Positions 1 to 8,983 of a DNA stretch of 64,000 bases are shown piece by piece. The number at the start of each line of letters is the position of its first letter. The first letter of the stretch is position 1. The notes under the pieces were generated by a model. The model was not told the origin of the DNA. It was given only the letters and a program-made list of their open reading frames with translations, and ran no database searches. The position numbers and the translations under genes were made by a program. Location: assembly GCF_035958815.1 (NCBI RefSeq), contig NZ_CP108383.1:4092001-4156000 (forward strand). Direction: 5' to 3'. The DNA comes from Nocardia sp. NBC_01327. GTDB lineage: Bacteria; Actinomycetota; Actinomycetes; Mycobacteriales; Mycobacteriaceae.

Positions 1-1
1 G

Positions 2-325
2 CTCTTCGGAACCGTTGCCGCGAGCGGTATTCGGACGCTGGCGCGGGTGGAGTTCCACGACAACCTCAATATGGTCATCGTCGCGGTGGGTCTGGCCGGT
101 GGGCTCATTCCGATTGCCGCTCCGACATTTTGGGATGCGTTCCCGCAATGGTTCGCGGTGATCATGCAGTCCGGAATCAGTGCCACCGCGATATCCGCGA
201 TTGTGCTCAACCTCCTATTCAATGTGGTGACGATCGGCAATCGTTCCGGCGCATCGGTCTTCGCGGCGGCAGATGATGAACGTGACGGATCTGGCGAGCG
301 AATCGACGACGACATCCACCACTGA
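2..325 (+). CDS. C-terminal part of NCS2 uracil/xanthine-type permease
   Basis: The frame is open from the window edge, so the 5' end is missing and about 107 C-terminal residues remain. They read as the last membrane segments of a nucleobase:cation symporter-2 protein: VEFHDNLNMVIVAVGLAGG followed by a second hydrophobic stretch (AISAIVLNLLFNVV) and a charged cytoplasmic tail. NCS2 proteins import xanthine, urate or uracil through the cell membrane. Its position at the head of a glyoxylate/allantoicase operon on the same strand favours a purine or urate substrate, which is inference. The exact substrate cannot be told from this fragment. Confidence 0.8.
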   Translation, partial: LFGTVAASGIRTLARVEFHDNLNMVIVAVGLAGGLIPIAAPTFWDAFPQWFAVIMQSGISATAISAIVLNLLFNVVTIGNRSGASVFAAADDERDGSGERIDDDIHH

Positions 326-494
326 CGTACCGCCGGCCGGGCGAATCTGCGCCCCGGCTGGACGAACCTACGAAATCGACCCCGAAACGATTCCCGCGAT
401 TGTGGTGATCGCGTCTTTCGAAGGCGCTGTGATCGCCGACATAATTTGGATCAACGGGGGAGGAAGGAATTCAGAATGCCCCTCATTTTCCTGA
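273..494 (+). CDS. Possible small overlapping gene, unknown function
   Basis: A 73-codon frame starts inside the end of the permease gene and ends 19 bases inside the next gene. Its middle part (YEIDPETIPAIVVIASFEG, then AVIADIIWI) looks protein-like and the frame bridges an otherwise empty gap of about 150 bases, so translational coupling is possible. No family is recognised and no strong ribosome binding site is seen. It may equally be chance open frame in GC-rich DNA. Confidence 0.25.
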   Translation: MMNVTDLASESTTTSTTDVPPAGRICAPAGRTYEIDPETIPAIVVIASFEGAVIADIIWINGGGRNSECPSFS

Positions 495-856
495 ACGGCG
501 GCGCGATGCGCGGCGGTCCACTGAATCACCTGCTCGCGGGCGCGCCGTTCGCCGGCGAGGTGAAGACCGCGGCGCAGTATCGGTTCTATTCGGTGGGCGA
601 TCGCTTCCCGGGACTGCATCCGGTATCGGACGGCGGCACGACCATTACTGGCGAGTTATTCGATGTGCCTATGGAAGTACTGCGCACCAGCCTGCTTCCG
701 GCGGAGCCGCCGGAATTGGAATTGGGCGTCATCGAACTCGATGATCAGCGCTCCGTGCTCTCCATGGTGCTGCGCCGCCCGCCCGTCTCGTACCCGCAGC
801 TGATCGACATTACCGAATTCGGCAGCTGGACGACCTATCGCGAAGGAAACCGATGA
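476..856 (+). CDS. Allophanate-hydrolase C-terminal-domain-like / gamma-glutamylcyclotransferase-fold protein
   Basis: This 126-residue protein begins MPLIFLNGGAMRGGPLNHLL, which resembles the stand-alone C-terminal domain of allophanate hydrolase, a gamma-glutamylcyclotransferase-like fold. ATG 476 is chosen over an in-frame GTG-like start at 446 because a strong GGGGGAGGAAGG lies at 456-467, eight bases upstream. The gene ends in an ATGA overlap with the isomerase gene, so the two are translationally coupled. In allophanate hydrolases this domain takes part in the decarboxylating step after amide cleavage. A role in ureide or urea-derived nitrogen handling fits the operon but is inferred. 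Confidence 0.7.
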   Translation: MPLIFLNGGAMRGGPLNHLLAGAPFAGEVKTAAQYRFYSVGDRFPGLHPVSDGGTTITGELFDVPMEVLRTSLLPAEPPELELGVIELDDQRSVLSMVLRRPPVSYPQLIDITEFGSWTTYREGNR

Positions 857-1650
857 AGTTCACCACCGGGGGCGCGCCCCGGAAGTACGACGTCAATTGC
901 TCGATTCTCTTCACGGATCTGCCGCTGCTCGAGCGCCCGGCCGCGGCCAAGGCGGCCGGATTCGACGGTGTGGAATTCTGGTGGCCCTTCGGTGAGAACG
1001 CCACCCCCGCCGATAGTGAGATCGACGCCTTCGTCGCCGCCATCGACGTGGCCGGGGTGCAATTGGTCGGACTGAACTTCATCGACCTCATTCCCGCTGG
1101 GCGCGGGCTGGTTTCGGTGCCGGGGCAGGAGACCCGGTTCCGGGACAATATCGATATCGCCGTCGGCATTGCCGAGCGCACCGGCTGCAAGGCCCTGAAT
1201 GCGCTGTACGGCAACAGGATCGCCGGAGAAGACCCCGCCAAGCAGGACGAGCTCGCCCTGGAGAACCTGCGGCTGGCGGCCGCGGCGGCGCAGCGCATCG
1301 ACGCGGTCGTCCTGCTCGAGGCGCTGAATGCGTATGAGTCGCAGGACTATCCGATCGTCTCGGCCGGGCATGCGATCAAGATCATCGAGCAGGTCGGCGA
1401 GCCGAATGTGCGCTTCCTCTGCGACCTGTACCACCTGGCGCGCATGGGCGAGAACCTGCCCGCCGTCATCGACACCTGGGCCGGCTACCTCGGCCACGTG
1501 CAGATCGCCGATACACCGGGGCGCGGCCGCCCGGGTTCCGGCGCGCTCGACCTCGAGGCCCTGCTGGGTGATCTCGACAAGGCGGGCTACGACGGCTGGA
1601 TCGGCCTGGAATACAAGGACCCTGAACTGAACTGGGAGTGGATCAAATGA
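853..1650 (+). CDS. hyi: Hydroxypyruvate isomerase
   Basis: This 265-residue TIM-barrel protein of the AP-endonuclease-2-like sugar isomerase family interconverts hydroxypyruvate and tartronate semialdehyde. Family signatures visible are the N-terminal YDVNCSILFTDLPLLERP, the glutamate in VVLLEALN, the histidine/aspartate pair in FLCDLYHLARMGE, the GHVQIADTPGRGRPGSG loop and the terminal GLEYKDP. Length is normal for the family. It starts in an ATGA overlap with the preceding gene and ends in another with the reductase gene, so it is internal to one operon that converts glyoxylate to glycerate. Confidence 0.93.
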   Translation: MKFTTGGAPRKYDVNCSILFTDLPLLERPAAAKAAGFDGVEFWWPFGENATPADSEIDAFVAAIDVAGVQLVGLNFIDLIPAGRGLVSVPGQETRFRDNIDIAVGIAERTGCKALNALYGNRIAGEDPAKQDELALENLRLAAAAAQRIDAVVLLEALNAYESQDYPIVSAGHAIKIIEQVGEPNVRFLCDLYHLARMGENLPAVIDTWAGYLGHVQIADTPGRGRPGSGALDLEALLGDLDKAGYDGWIGLEYKDPELNWEWIK

Positions 1651-2522
1651 GCAAGATCGGTTTCGTCGGCCTCGGGATCATGGGCGGCCCCATGGCGGGT
1701 CACCTGGTCAAAGCCGGTCATGACGTCACGGGTTTCGACCTCTCTCCGGCGGGCCTGGAGAAGCTGAAGGCCGCCGGCGGCGCCACCGCGGGCAGTGCGG
1801 CGGAGGCGGTGCGCGACAAGGACATCGTGATCACCATGCTGCCGCAGGACGAGCATGTGGAAGCGGTCTTCGCCGATATCCTCGAGCACGCCGCTCCCGG
1901 CACGCTGTACATCGACTTCTCCTCCATTACGCCCAAGACGTCGATCTGGACGGCCACCGAGGGCGCGAAGAAGCAGCTGCGCGTGCTCGACGCACCGGTC
2001 AGCGGCGGCGAACCCGGCGCGATCAATGCCGCGCTGTCCATCATGGTCGGCGGTACGGAGGCCGACTTCGACACGGCCCTGCCGATTTTCGAGACGGTCG
2101 GCAAGACCATCGCCCTGGTGGGCCCGAACGGCGCCGGTCAGGTGGTGAAGGCCGCCAACCAGCTGGTGGTGGGCGGCACCTACGCGTTGGTGGCCGAGGC
2201 GATCCTGCTCATGGAGGGCCTGGGCGCGGACGCCGCCGCCGGACTCGATGTGCTCGCCGGTGGTCTGGCGGGCAGCAAGATTCTGGAGCTCAAGCGAAAG
2301 TCCATGCTGGAGCGCAGCTTCCAGCCCGGATTCCGAATCGATCTGCACCACAAGGATATGGGCATCATCCTGCAGGCCGCCCGGCAGGCCGAGATCTCGA
2401 TCCCCATGGGCGCGTTGACCGCTCAGCTGATCGCCGCCGCTCGCGCCATGGGCCACGGCTCGCTCGATCATTCCGCACTGCTGCTGGTCGCCGAGGCGCT
2501 GGCCGGGAAGGGACAGGCGTGA
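1647..2522 (+). CDS. glxR: 2-hydroxy-3-oxopropionate (tartronate semialdehyde) reductase
   Basis: This 291-residue member of the beta-hydroxyacid dehydrogenase family has the N-terminal dinucleotide-binding motif GFVGLGIMGGPMAGHLVKAG, the substrate loop DAPVSGGEPGA and the conserved catalytic lysine region GQVVKAANQ. It reduces tartronate semialdehyde to D-glycerate with NAD(P)H. ATG 1647 is taken because it overlaps the isomerase stop (ATGA) and places the Rossmann motif at residue 4; an in-frame GTG three codons upstream exists. The 3' end overlaps the next small gene through GTGA. Confidence 0.93.
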   Translation: MSKIGFVGLGIMGGPMAGHLVKAGHDVTGFDLSPAGLEKLKAAGGATAGSAAEAVRDKDIVITMLPQDEHVEAVFADILEHAAPGTLYIDFSSITPKTSIWTATEGAKKQLRVLDAPVSGGEPGAINAALSIMVGGTEADFDTALPIFETVGKTIALVGPNGAGQVVKAANQLVVGGTYALVAEAILLMEGLGADAAAGLDVLAGGLAGSKILELKRKSMLERSFQPGFRIDLHHKDMGIILQAARQAEISIPMGALTAQLIAAARAMGHGSLDHSALLLVAEALAGKGQA

Positions 2523-2692
2523 CGGCGCCCGTTCTGAGCATCGGGCACGGCCCGAATATGGCGCACGGGCACGGCATCTGCGCGCTGTCCGTCCCGCAGG
2601 GCTGGGTGGTGGAGCGGGTCGCCGTGCACCACCGGACATCACTTGCCGAATCGACGAGTCGGCCGCTGACGCTGATCCGAAAGGGGATCTGA
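2519..2692 (+). CDS. 57-residue small protein, translationally coupled inside the glyoxylate operon
   Basis: A GTG start at 2519 overlaps the reductase stop (GTGA) and the frame ends with TGA at 2690-2692, one base before the ATG of the carboligase gene. The product begins MTAPVLSIGHGPNMAHGHGI and is rich in histidine and glycine near the N-terminus. An AAAGGGG stretch just before its stop would serve as ribosome binding site for the carboligase. Tight coupling at both ends argues that it is a real gene. No family is recognised; a regulatory or metal-binding role is only a guess. Confidence 0.6.
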   Translation: MTAPVLSIGHGPNMAHGHGICALSVPQGWVVERVAVHHRTSLAESTSRPLTLIRKGI

Positions 2693-2693
2693 T

Positions 2694-4496
2694 ATGACAC
2701 GCATGCGGGCTGTGGACGCGGCCGTACTCATTCTCGAAAAGGAGGGTGCGACACAGGCATTCGGCTTGCCCGGCGCCGCGATCAACCCCTTCTACAGCGC
2801 CATGCGGGCGCACGGCGGCATCCGGCACATTCTGGCCCGGCACGTCGAGGCGGCCTCGCATATGGCCGAGGGCTTCACCCGCGCCGCGCCCGGCAATATC
2901 GGCATCTGCATCGGCACCTCCGGTCCCGCGGGCACCGATATGATCACCGGGTTGTACGCGGCGAGTGCGGATTCCATTCCGATCCTGTGCATCACCGGGC
3001 AGGCGCCGGTGGCCAAGCTGCACAAGGAAGACTTCCAGGCCGTCGATATCGCCTCCATCGCCGCCCCGGTGAGCAAGTGGGCGGTCACCGTGCTGGAACC
3101 CGCGCAGGTGCCGGGCACCTTCCAGAAGGCGTTCCAGCTCATGCGTTCCGGACGTCCCGGTCCGGTCCTGATCGACCTGCCGATCGATGTGCAGCTGGCC
3201 GAGATCGAATTCGATATCGAGACCTACTCACCTCTCGACGTGCACCGGCCGGCCGCGACGCGGGCACAGGCGGAGAAGGCCATCACCATGCTCTGCGCGG
3301 CCGAGCGGCCGCTGATCGTGGCCGGTGGCGGCGTGGTGAATGCCGATGCGGCGGATCTGCTCGTCGAATTCGCCGAACTGACAGGCATTCCCGTGGTGCC
3401 GACCCTGATGGGCTGGGGCACGATTCCGGACGATCACCGGCTGCACGCGGGCATGGTCGGGCTGCAGACCTCGCACCGGTACGGCAATGCCACGCTGCTG
3501 GAGTCGGACTTCGTGCTCGGCATCGGCAACCGGTGGGCCAACCGGCACACCGGTGGCGTCGAAACCTACACGCGGGACCGCACTTTCGTGCACGTCGATA
3601 TCGAGCCGACGCAGATCGGCCGGGTGTTCGCGGCCGACTTCGGCATCGTGTCCGACGCCGGTGCGGCGCTGGCGGTCTTCCTCGAGGTCGCGCATGAAAT
3701 GGCTCTCGACGGGCGGCTGCCCGACCGCAGCGAGTGGGCGGCGCAGACTCAGGCGCGCAAGCGAACCCTGCTGCGCAAGACGCACTTCGACGCGGTGCCG
3801 ATCAAGCCGCAGCGGGTGTACGAGGAGATGAACCGGGCCTTCGGCCCGGATGTCCGCTACGTCACCACCATCGGGCTGTCGCAGATCCAGGCGGCGCAGA
3901 TGTTGCACGTGTACAAGCCGCGGCACTGGATCAATGCCGGACAGGCCGGGCCGCTGGGCTGGACGCTGCCCGCCGCGCTCGGTGTGGCGACGGCGCTGCC
4001 GGACGCGACGGTGGTCGCGCTCTCGGGTGACTACGACTTCCAGTTCCTCATCGAGGAATTGGCCGTCGGCGCACAGTTCAAGATCCCGTATGTCCATGTG
4101 GTGGTGAACAATTCGTACCTTGGACTGATCCGCCAGGCGCAGCGCGCGTTCGATATGGACTACTACGTCCAGCTGTCCTTCGAGAACATCAACAGTCCCG
4201 AGGTCAACGGCTACGGTGTCGACCACCTGAAGGTGGCGGAGGGACTGGGCTGCAAGGCTATTCGTGTCACCGAACCCGATCGCATCGGCTCGGCGCTCGA
4301 AGAGGCCAAACGGCTCATGGCCGAACATCAGGTGCCGGTGCTCGTGGAGGTCATTCTCGAGCGGGTCACCAATGTGTCCATGGGACTCGAGATCGACAGC
4401 GTCACCGAATTCGAGGAGCTCGCCGGATCCGCCGCCGACGCTCCCACGTCGATCGCCGCACTGGCGGAACTCGAAACCGCCGGGAGCGCGGGGTGA
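2694..4496 (+). CDS. gcl: Glyoxylate carboligase (tartronate-semialdehyde synthase)
   Basis: This 600-residue thiamine-diphosphate enzyme condenses two glyoxylates to tartronate semialdehyde and CO2. It matches the E. coli Gcl pattern almost end to end, including MRAVDAA near the start, RHVEAASHMAEG at residues 49-60, the central FAD-type domain and the ThDP/Mg motif SGDYDFQFLIEE with IPYVHVVVNNSYLGLIRQ. Residue 51 is valine, as in E. coli Gcl, where it replaces the glutamate used by nearly all ThDP enzymes. The preceding small gene stops one base before this ATG, and the kinase gene overlaps the end, placing it in the core of the operon. Confidence 0.97.
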   Translation: MTRMRAVDAAVLILEKEGATQAFGLPGAAINPFYSAMRAHGGIRHILARHVEAASHMAEGFTRAAPGNIGICIGTSGPAGTDMITGLYAASADSIPILCITGQAPVAKLHKEDFQAVDIASIAAPVSKWAVTVLEPAQVPGTFQKAFQLMRSGRPGPVLIDLPIDVQLAEIEFDIETYSPLDVHRPAATRAQAEKAITMLCAAERPLIVAGGGVVNADAADLLVEFAELTGIPVVPTLMGWGTIPDDHRLHAGMVGLQTSHRYGNATLLESDFVLGIGNRWANRHTGGVETYTRDRTFVHVDIEPTQIGRVFAADFGIVSDAGAALAVFLEVAHEMALDGRLPDRSEWAAQTQARKRTLLRKTHFDAVPIKPQRVYEEMNRAFGPDVRYVTTIGLSQIQAAQMLHVYKPRHWINAGQAGPLGWTLPAALGVATALPDATVVALSGDYDFQFLIEELAVGAQFKIPYVHVVVNNSYLGLIRQAQRAFDMDYYVQLSFENINSPEVNGYGVDHLKVAEGLGCKAIRVTEPDRIGSALEEAKRLMAEHQVPVLVEVILERVTNVSMGLEIDSVTEFEELAGSAADAPTSIAALAELETAGSAG

Positions 4497-4540
4497 TTCA
4501 CGCGCCGGGCGGTTCGGGGCGCGGATGGCGGGAGGGGCAT

Positions 4541-5671
4541 GTGATCGTGGCCCCGGACAAATTCAAAGGGTCGCTGACCGCCGGGCAGGTCGCCGCGCAC
4601 ATCGCGACCGGCCTGCGGCGGGAACGGCCCGATCTGCCCGTGGTGACCATTCCGGTCGCCGACGGCGGTGACGGCACCGTCGAGGCGATGGTGGCGTCCG
4701 GATTCTCCGGACTCCAGACGGCCGTCACGGGGCCGGTCGGGAATCGAGTGGTCGCAGCGTTTGCCATGAGGGGCGATACGGCCGTCATCGAACTCGCGGA
4801 AGCCTCCGGGCTGCGGCGACTGCCCGACCGGCCCACCCCCCTCACGGCCCGCACCGCCAGCAGCTTCGGCACCGGCGAACTCATTCGGACCGCGGTATCG
4901 CGCGGTGCGCGCCGAATTGTGCTGGGGCTCGGCGGTAGTGCCTGCACCGACGGCGGCGCGGGCATGCTCACCGCGCTCGGGGCCCGGCTGCTCGACGATG
5001 ACGGGGAGCAGTTGCCGCCCGGCGGCGTGGCACTGCAGCGACTGGCGCGCATCGACACCAGCGGTTTGATGCGGGTGCAGATCACCGTCGCCTCCGATGT
5101 CGACAATCCGCTGCTGGGACCTCGTGGCGCCGCGCAGGTCTACGGCGGGCAGAAGGGTGCGGGCTCGGACGATATCGAGGCATTGGAACGCGGACTCACA
5201 CGGTTCGCGGAGATCGCCGCGCGTGACCACTTCGTCGACAAGGCGGAGCGGCCCGGCGCCGGTGCGGCGGGCGGCGTCGGTTTCGCCGCGCTCGCCTTCC
5301 TCGGCGCGCGCACCGAGCCGGGGATCGAAATCATCCTGCGGCACCTGGAATTCGGCGACCGGCTCGCCGGGGCGCGACTGGTGATCACCGGGGAAGGCTG
5401 TCTGGATCGGCAGACCCTGCACGGCAAGGCGCCGATCGGGGTGGCGCGCGCCGCCGTCGCGGCCGGGGTGCCGGTGCTTGCGGTCTCGGGGCAGCGGCTG
5501 CTCACCCGGGATGTGCTGCGCCGCTTCGGATTCCAGGACGCCTTCGCACTCACCGATATCGAACCCGATCCCCAGCTGTGCATGGCGAACGCCGATGCGC
5601 TGCTGGAACAGCTCGCCGCGCAGATCGCCGCTACCCGCCTGGGCGAGCTGCTGGCCCGCACCACCAACTAG
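4541..5671 (+). CDS. Glycerate kinase (GlxK/GarK type)
   Basis: This enzyme of the glycerate kinase type-1 family phosphorylates the D-glycerate made by the two upstream enzymes, giving 2-phosphoglycerate. Family signatures are VIVAPDKFKGSLTA at the start, PVADGGDGTVEA, LGLGGSACTDGGAGML and GAAGGVGFAALAFLGA. I prefer GTG 4541 (376 residues) because GGAGGGG at 4531-4537 precedes it and family members begin at this motif. An alternative GTG at 4493 overlaps the carboligase stop and would add 16 residues. It is the last glyoxylate-to-glycolysis step of the operon. Confidence 0.92.
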   Translation: MIVAPDKFKGSLTAGQVAAHIATGLRRERPDLPVVTIPVADGGDGTVEAMVASGFSGLQTAVTGPVGNRVVAAFAMRGDTAVIELAEASGLRRLPDRPTPLTARTASSFGTGELIRTAVSRGARRIVLGLGGSACTDGGAGMLTALGARLLDDDGEQLPPGGVALQRLARIDTSGLMRVQITVASDVDNPLLGPRGAAQVYGGQKGAGSDDIEALERGLTRFAEIAARDHFVDKAERPGAGAAGGVGFAALAFLGARTEPGIEIILRHLEFGDRLAGARLVITGEGCLDRQTLHGKAPIGVARAAVAAGVPVLAVSGQRLLTRDVLRRFGFQDAFALTDIEPDPQLCMANADALLEQLAAQIAATRLGELLARTTN

Positions 5672-5686
5672 TCGAGAAAGGAAGCG

Positions 5687-6709
5687 ATGTCGGACTTTAC
5701 GAGCCTGCCGGATCTGGCGCTGCGCACCTACCGCGCCAGCGTGATCGCCGCGAGCGACGAATCCTTCGAAGAGCGCGAGAATCTCATCCAACCGTGGGAG
5801 CCGCGATTCTCCGCCGAGACCTTCGGCACCAAGGGGCAGGAATACGACGGCTGGGAGACCCGCCGCCACCGCGGCCCCGGCCACGATTGGGCCATTGTGC
5901 GGCTGGGCATGCCCGGCATCGTGCGCGGCGTGGTCATCGACACCGCCTGGTTCAAGGGCAACTACCCGCCGCACGCCTCCGTCGAGGCCTGCCGGGTCTC
6001 CGGCTATCCCGCTGTGGCGGAACTGGATTCGGCGGAGTGGGTGGAAATCCTGCCGCGCACCGCGCTGGGCGGGGATGCTCGCCACGAACTGCCGGTCGAG
6101 GACGAGCGGATCTTCACCCACGTCCGGCTGAACATGTACCCGGACGGCGGCATCGCCCGCTTCCGCGTGCACGGCGAGGTCGTGCCGGATCCGGCCCTGC
6201 TCACCGGGCTCACCGTGGATCTGGCCGCACTGGAGAGCGGTGCGCGCACCCTGGACTGCTCGAATATGTTCTATTCCGCGCCGGACAATATGCTCGCTCC
6301 CGGCCTGGCGCGCAATCAGTCCGAGGGCTGGGAAACCGCGCGCCGCCGCGACGACGGCAACGACTGGGCCGTGATCGCCCTTGCGGCCCAGGGTATTCCG
6401 GAGCTGATCGAACTCGACACCACAAACCTGGTCTTCAACTCCCCGGGCGAAATCCGCCTGCTGGGCATCGATCTCGCCGACGGCGAACCCCTGCCCGCGG
6501 ACCCCTCCGCCTGGTTCGAAGTGCTGCCCCGGGTGACGATTCAACCCGACACCCCGCACCGTATTCGCGTCGCGGCCGACGCACGGCAGCCCCTCACCCA
6601 CGTCCGGCTCGATATCTACCCGGACGGCGGCCTCGGCCGACTGCGGATCCACGGATCACTCACCGCAGCGGGCTCGCGCCTGCTGGAAACTCGTTGGGAC
6701 GCTTCCTGA
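5687..6709 (+). CDS. alc: Allantoicase
   Basis: This 340-residue protein contains two homologous allantoicase repeats. The first has GWETRRHRGPGHDWAIVRLG and FTHVRLNMYPDGGIAR, and the second has GWETARRRDDGNDWAVIALA and LTHVRLDIYPDGGLGR. The enzyme hydrolyses allantoate to ureidoglycolate and urea, and ureidoglycolate then yields the glyoxylate consumed by the genes upstream. The gene starts 15 bases after the kinase with GAAAGGAAG as ribosome binding site and is followed by a strong terminator. Length is normal for bacterial allantoicases. Confidence 0.93.
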   Translation: MSDFTSLPDLALRTYRASVIAASDESFEERENLIQPWEPRFSAETFGTKGQEYDGWETRRHRGPGHDWAIVRLGMPGIVRGVVIDTAWFKGNYPPHASVEACRVSGYPAVAELDSAEWVEILPRTALGGDARHELPVEDERIFTHVRLNMYPDGGIARFRVHGEVVPDPALLTGLTVDLAALESGARTLDCSNMFYSAPDNMLAPGLARNQSEGWETARRRDDGNDWAVIALAAQGIPELIELDTTNLVFNSPGEIRLLGIDLADGEPLPADPSAWFEVLPRVTIQPDTPHRIRVAADARQPLTHVRLDIYPDGGLGRLRIHGSLTAAGSRLLETRWDAS

Positions 6710-6730
6710 TCGGAAGTCGACTCTACTCGA

Positions 6731-6775
6731 CCCCGTGCCGGGCCTGTTTACCCAACAGGCCCGGCACGGGGTTTT
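6731..6775 (+). terminator. Rho-independent, probably bidirectional terminator
   Basis: A perfect 18-bp inverted repeat (6731-6748 with 6754-6771), a five-base loop and TTTT at 6772-6775 follow the allantoicase gene. The lycopene cyclase gene converges on it from the other strand and ends at its edge. Confidence 0.9.
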
Positions 6776-7884
6776 CAGTGGTTGCCGATTCCCGCCACGG
6801 AGAGCGCGAGGGTACGGCGTAGTCGCCAGGGCAGTGCCGCGAAGAGCGCGGACATGGCGGCGGCGGTGCCGGGGAGATCCTCGCGGCCGGAGAGGTAGGC
6901 GCGCTGCCGTGCGGCGGGGAGGGTGAAGAAGGTGGCGAAGAAGATGGGTAGGTCCTGCGGGGGGAGTGCCAGTAGCGCGCGCAATCCGGCAAGGCGAAGC
7001 GCGTGGACGGCGCGGGCCGAGGGCGGCCAGATCGAGTCGCCGGCGGCGACGGTGTCGGCGGTGCGCAGGGCGGTCGAGACGCCGTAGCCGGAGGCGGGGT
7101 GCAGTAGTCCGCCTGCCGCGCCGAAGGTGGTGCGTCCGGGCTTGCCGCCGTGGACGGGGAAGCGGACGCGTTCGATGCGCTCGTCGCCGGTGAGAGTGAT
7201 TCCGCGAGAACGCAATCGGTGCATCAGACGGTCGCGCAGCACGGTGCTGTCGAGGGCTGGACGTCCGGCGAGGCAGGTCTCCTCGAACAGTACGGCGTCA
7301 TCGCCGAGGGGTACCGCGTAGAGGAAAGAGGGCGGCTCGCTCGGGTCCGCGCCATTGTCGTTGCGCCAATCCATGAACAGCGTCTCCGGCTCAGCCCACT
7401 GTGCCCGGTTCACCACCACACCGAAGGCGGTCTGCTCGGCCAGCGTGGGGGAGCGCGGTACCCCGCGCGCATCGATCACCCGGCCGGCGGGCAGCACCGA
7501 TCCCGAGGCCAGCCGCACCGACGGCCAATCGTGCGCGTGCGGACCCGATCGTGTCGGCGCGACGATATCGGCCACCCGATCGGTGAGGATGCGGGCTCCG
7601 GTGAGATCGAGTGAATCCTGCAGTCGCGCGGTATCGAACACGACGTAGCGTCGCGGCAACTCCACACGCCGGGTGGTCCAGGCGAGCGGGCGATCGACGA
7701 CAGCCGCCAGCACATCCGCGGTAACCCACTCCGGGAGCTCATCCGCCCACGCCGCATAGGTGGCGGTCCACCGCCGCTCGGGCTGCGGATCGACCACGGT
7801 CACCGACTGGCCCTGCCGCAATGCCCGATATGCGAGGGCTCGCCCCGCCGGGCCCACGCCGCAGACAAGTAGATCGGAGGTCAT
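6775..7884 (-). CDS. Lycopene cyclase (CrtL type)
   Basis: This 369-residue flavoprotein-like carotenoid enzyme cyclises the ends of lycopene. It has an N-terminal dinucleotide-binding motif (DLLVCGVGPAGRALAYRAL), the family motif FLYAVPLGDDAVLFEETCLA in the middle and GAAGGLLHPASGYGVS near residue 270. These are typical of the CrtL/CrtY-like cyclases of Nocardia and Rhodococcus. It stands alone here: no phytoene synthase or desaturase gene is in the window. It converges on the allantoicase gene across a shared terminator. The ring type (beta or epsilon) cannot be told. Confidence 0.9.
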   Translation of the reverse strand: MTSDLLVCGVGPAGRALAYRALRQGQSVTVVDPQPERRWTATYAAWADELPEWVTADVLAAVVDRPLAWTTRRVELPRRYVVFDTARLQDSLDLTGARILTDRVADIVAPTRSGPHAHDWPSVRLASGSVLPAGRVIDARGVPRSPTLAEQTAFGVVVNRAQWAEPETLFMDWRNDNGADPSEPPSFLYAVPLGDDAVLFEETCLAGRPALDSTVLRDRLMHRLRSRGITLTGDERIERVRFPVHGGKPGRTTFGAAGGLLHPASGYGVSTALRTADTVAAGDSIWPPSARAVHALRLAGLRALLALPPQDLPIFFATFFTLPAARQRAYLSGREDLPGTAAAMSALFAALPWRLRRTLALSVAGIGNH

Positions 7885-7976
7885 GCCGTGATTGGATCAT
7901 GATCGACAGGCGTCATACAGTTCGGTGACTTGTTGCCGGGTCGGGAGGGTTCCGGCACACCGCGAAAGGTGAACAC

Positions 7977-8921
7977 ATGACGTATCCCCCCGGACCACCG
8001 TCCGGACCAGGGTTCGGAGGCGATCCGTACGGCCAGGGGCAGGGCCAGCCGCCGCAGGATCCGGCGTGGTGGGGTCAGCCGGTGCAACCCGCGCAGCCGC
8101 AGCCGGGCTGGCCGGGCGAACAGCCCGCATGGCAGCAGCCGCAGGCGCAGCCGGGGTGGCAGCAGCCGGTCGAGCAGCCGGGGTGGCAGCAGCAGCCGGG
8201 CTGGGGTGGGCAGCAGGGGTATCTGCAGCAGCCGGGATATCCGGCCGGGCCGCCGCCGCAGCCGCCGCGCCGCAATACCGGGCTGATCGTCGGCATCGTG
8301 CTCGCCGTGGTCGCGGTGCTCGCGATCGGAGTCGGCGCGATCGTCGTCGTCACCAGGAGCGACAACTCGAACAACCAGGCCGCCGCGACCTCGACGACCA
8401 CCGTCGCACCGACCACCACCGACACCACGACCGCGCGGCCCACCACGACCACCAAGAGCGCGCCCGCGGGCGGCAAGTTCACCTACTCCGAATACGGGCA
8501 GGTCTGGAATTTCAAGCTCGGTGATGTGGCGCTGCAGGCGGATTGGGTCGAGGGGCACGACTACAACAGCTGCGCCCCGGTCGAGGTCAAGGGCAAACTC
8601 ACCGGCCTGGGCTGCCAGTACGGCTCGGAGCTGGTGTGGAAGGCCGAGAACGGCGCGGTCATGCTCACCCAGTTCATTCTCACCATGAGCACCCCCGACA
8701 AGGCGTCGGCCGCATCGGGACAGTTCGACGACAAGGACATCAACCTGCCCGCCGGCAGCTACATCTCGAACTGGGAGACCGGTAAATGGCGTGACGGCAG
8801 TCAATCGCAATTCGTGGTGATCACCTTCGCGACCGCCACCGCCGACGTCGATGTCCCCACCGTGGAGAAGTACCTGAAGTACCGGCACAGCGATACACTC
8901 GCCGCGCTCGTGTGGCGCTGA
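7977..8921 (+). CDS. Membrane-anchored protein with Pro/Gln/Trp-rich cytoplasmic repeat region
   Basis: The first 95 residues are a low-complexity tail of Pro, Gly, Gln and Trp with repeated QPGWQQP-like units, followed by one membrane segment (about residues 103-125, TGLIVGIVLAVVAVLAIGVG). A Thr-rich linker of about 45 residues comes next, then a probably extracellular domain of about 155 residues with two cysteines (NSCAPVEV and GLGCQYG). This plan is common among mycolic-acid actinobacteria for small envelope proteins. The outer domain is not recognised. It starts with AAAGGTG upstream and ends before a bidirectional hairpin. Confidence 0.8.
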   Translation: MTYPPGPPSGPGFGGDPYGQGQGQPPQDPAWWGQPVQPAQPQPGWPGEQPAWQQPQAQPGWQQPVEQPGWQQQPGWGGQQGYLQQPGYPAGPPPQPPRRNTGLIVGIVLAVVAVLAIGVGAIVVVTRSDNSNNQAAATSTTTVAPTTTDTTTARPTTTTKSAPAGGKFTYSEYGQVWNFKLGDVALQADWVEGHDYNSCAPVEVKGKLTGLGCQYGSELVWKAENGAVMLTQFILTMSTPDKASAASGQFDDKDINLPAGSYISNWETGKWRDGSQSQFVVITFATATADVDVPTVEKYLKYRHSDTLAALVWR

Positions 8922-8939
8922 TCGGCCGCCGCACAGCCT

Positions 8940-8982
8940 ACGTCCGCCCCGCGCTGAATCATGTTGCGGGGCGGACGTTTTT
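8940..8982 (+). terminator. Bidirectional hairpin terminator
   Basis: A 13-bp perfect stem (8940-8952 with 8966-8978) is followed by a T-run. It lies between the membrane protein gene and the convergent SDR gene. Confidence 0.85.
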
Positions 8983-8983
8983 G

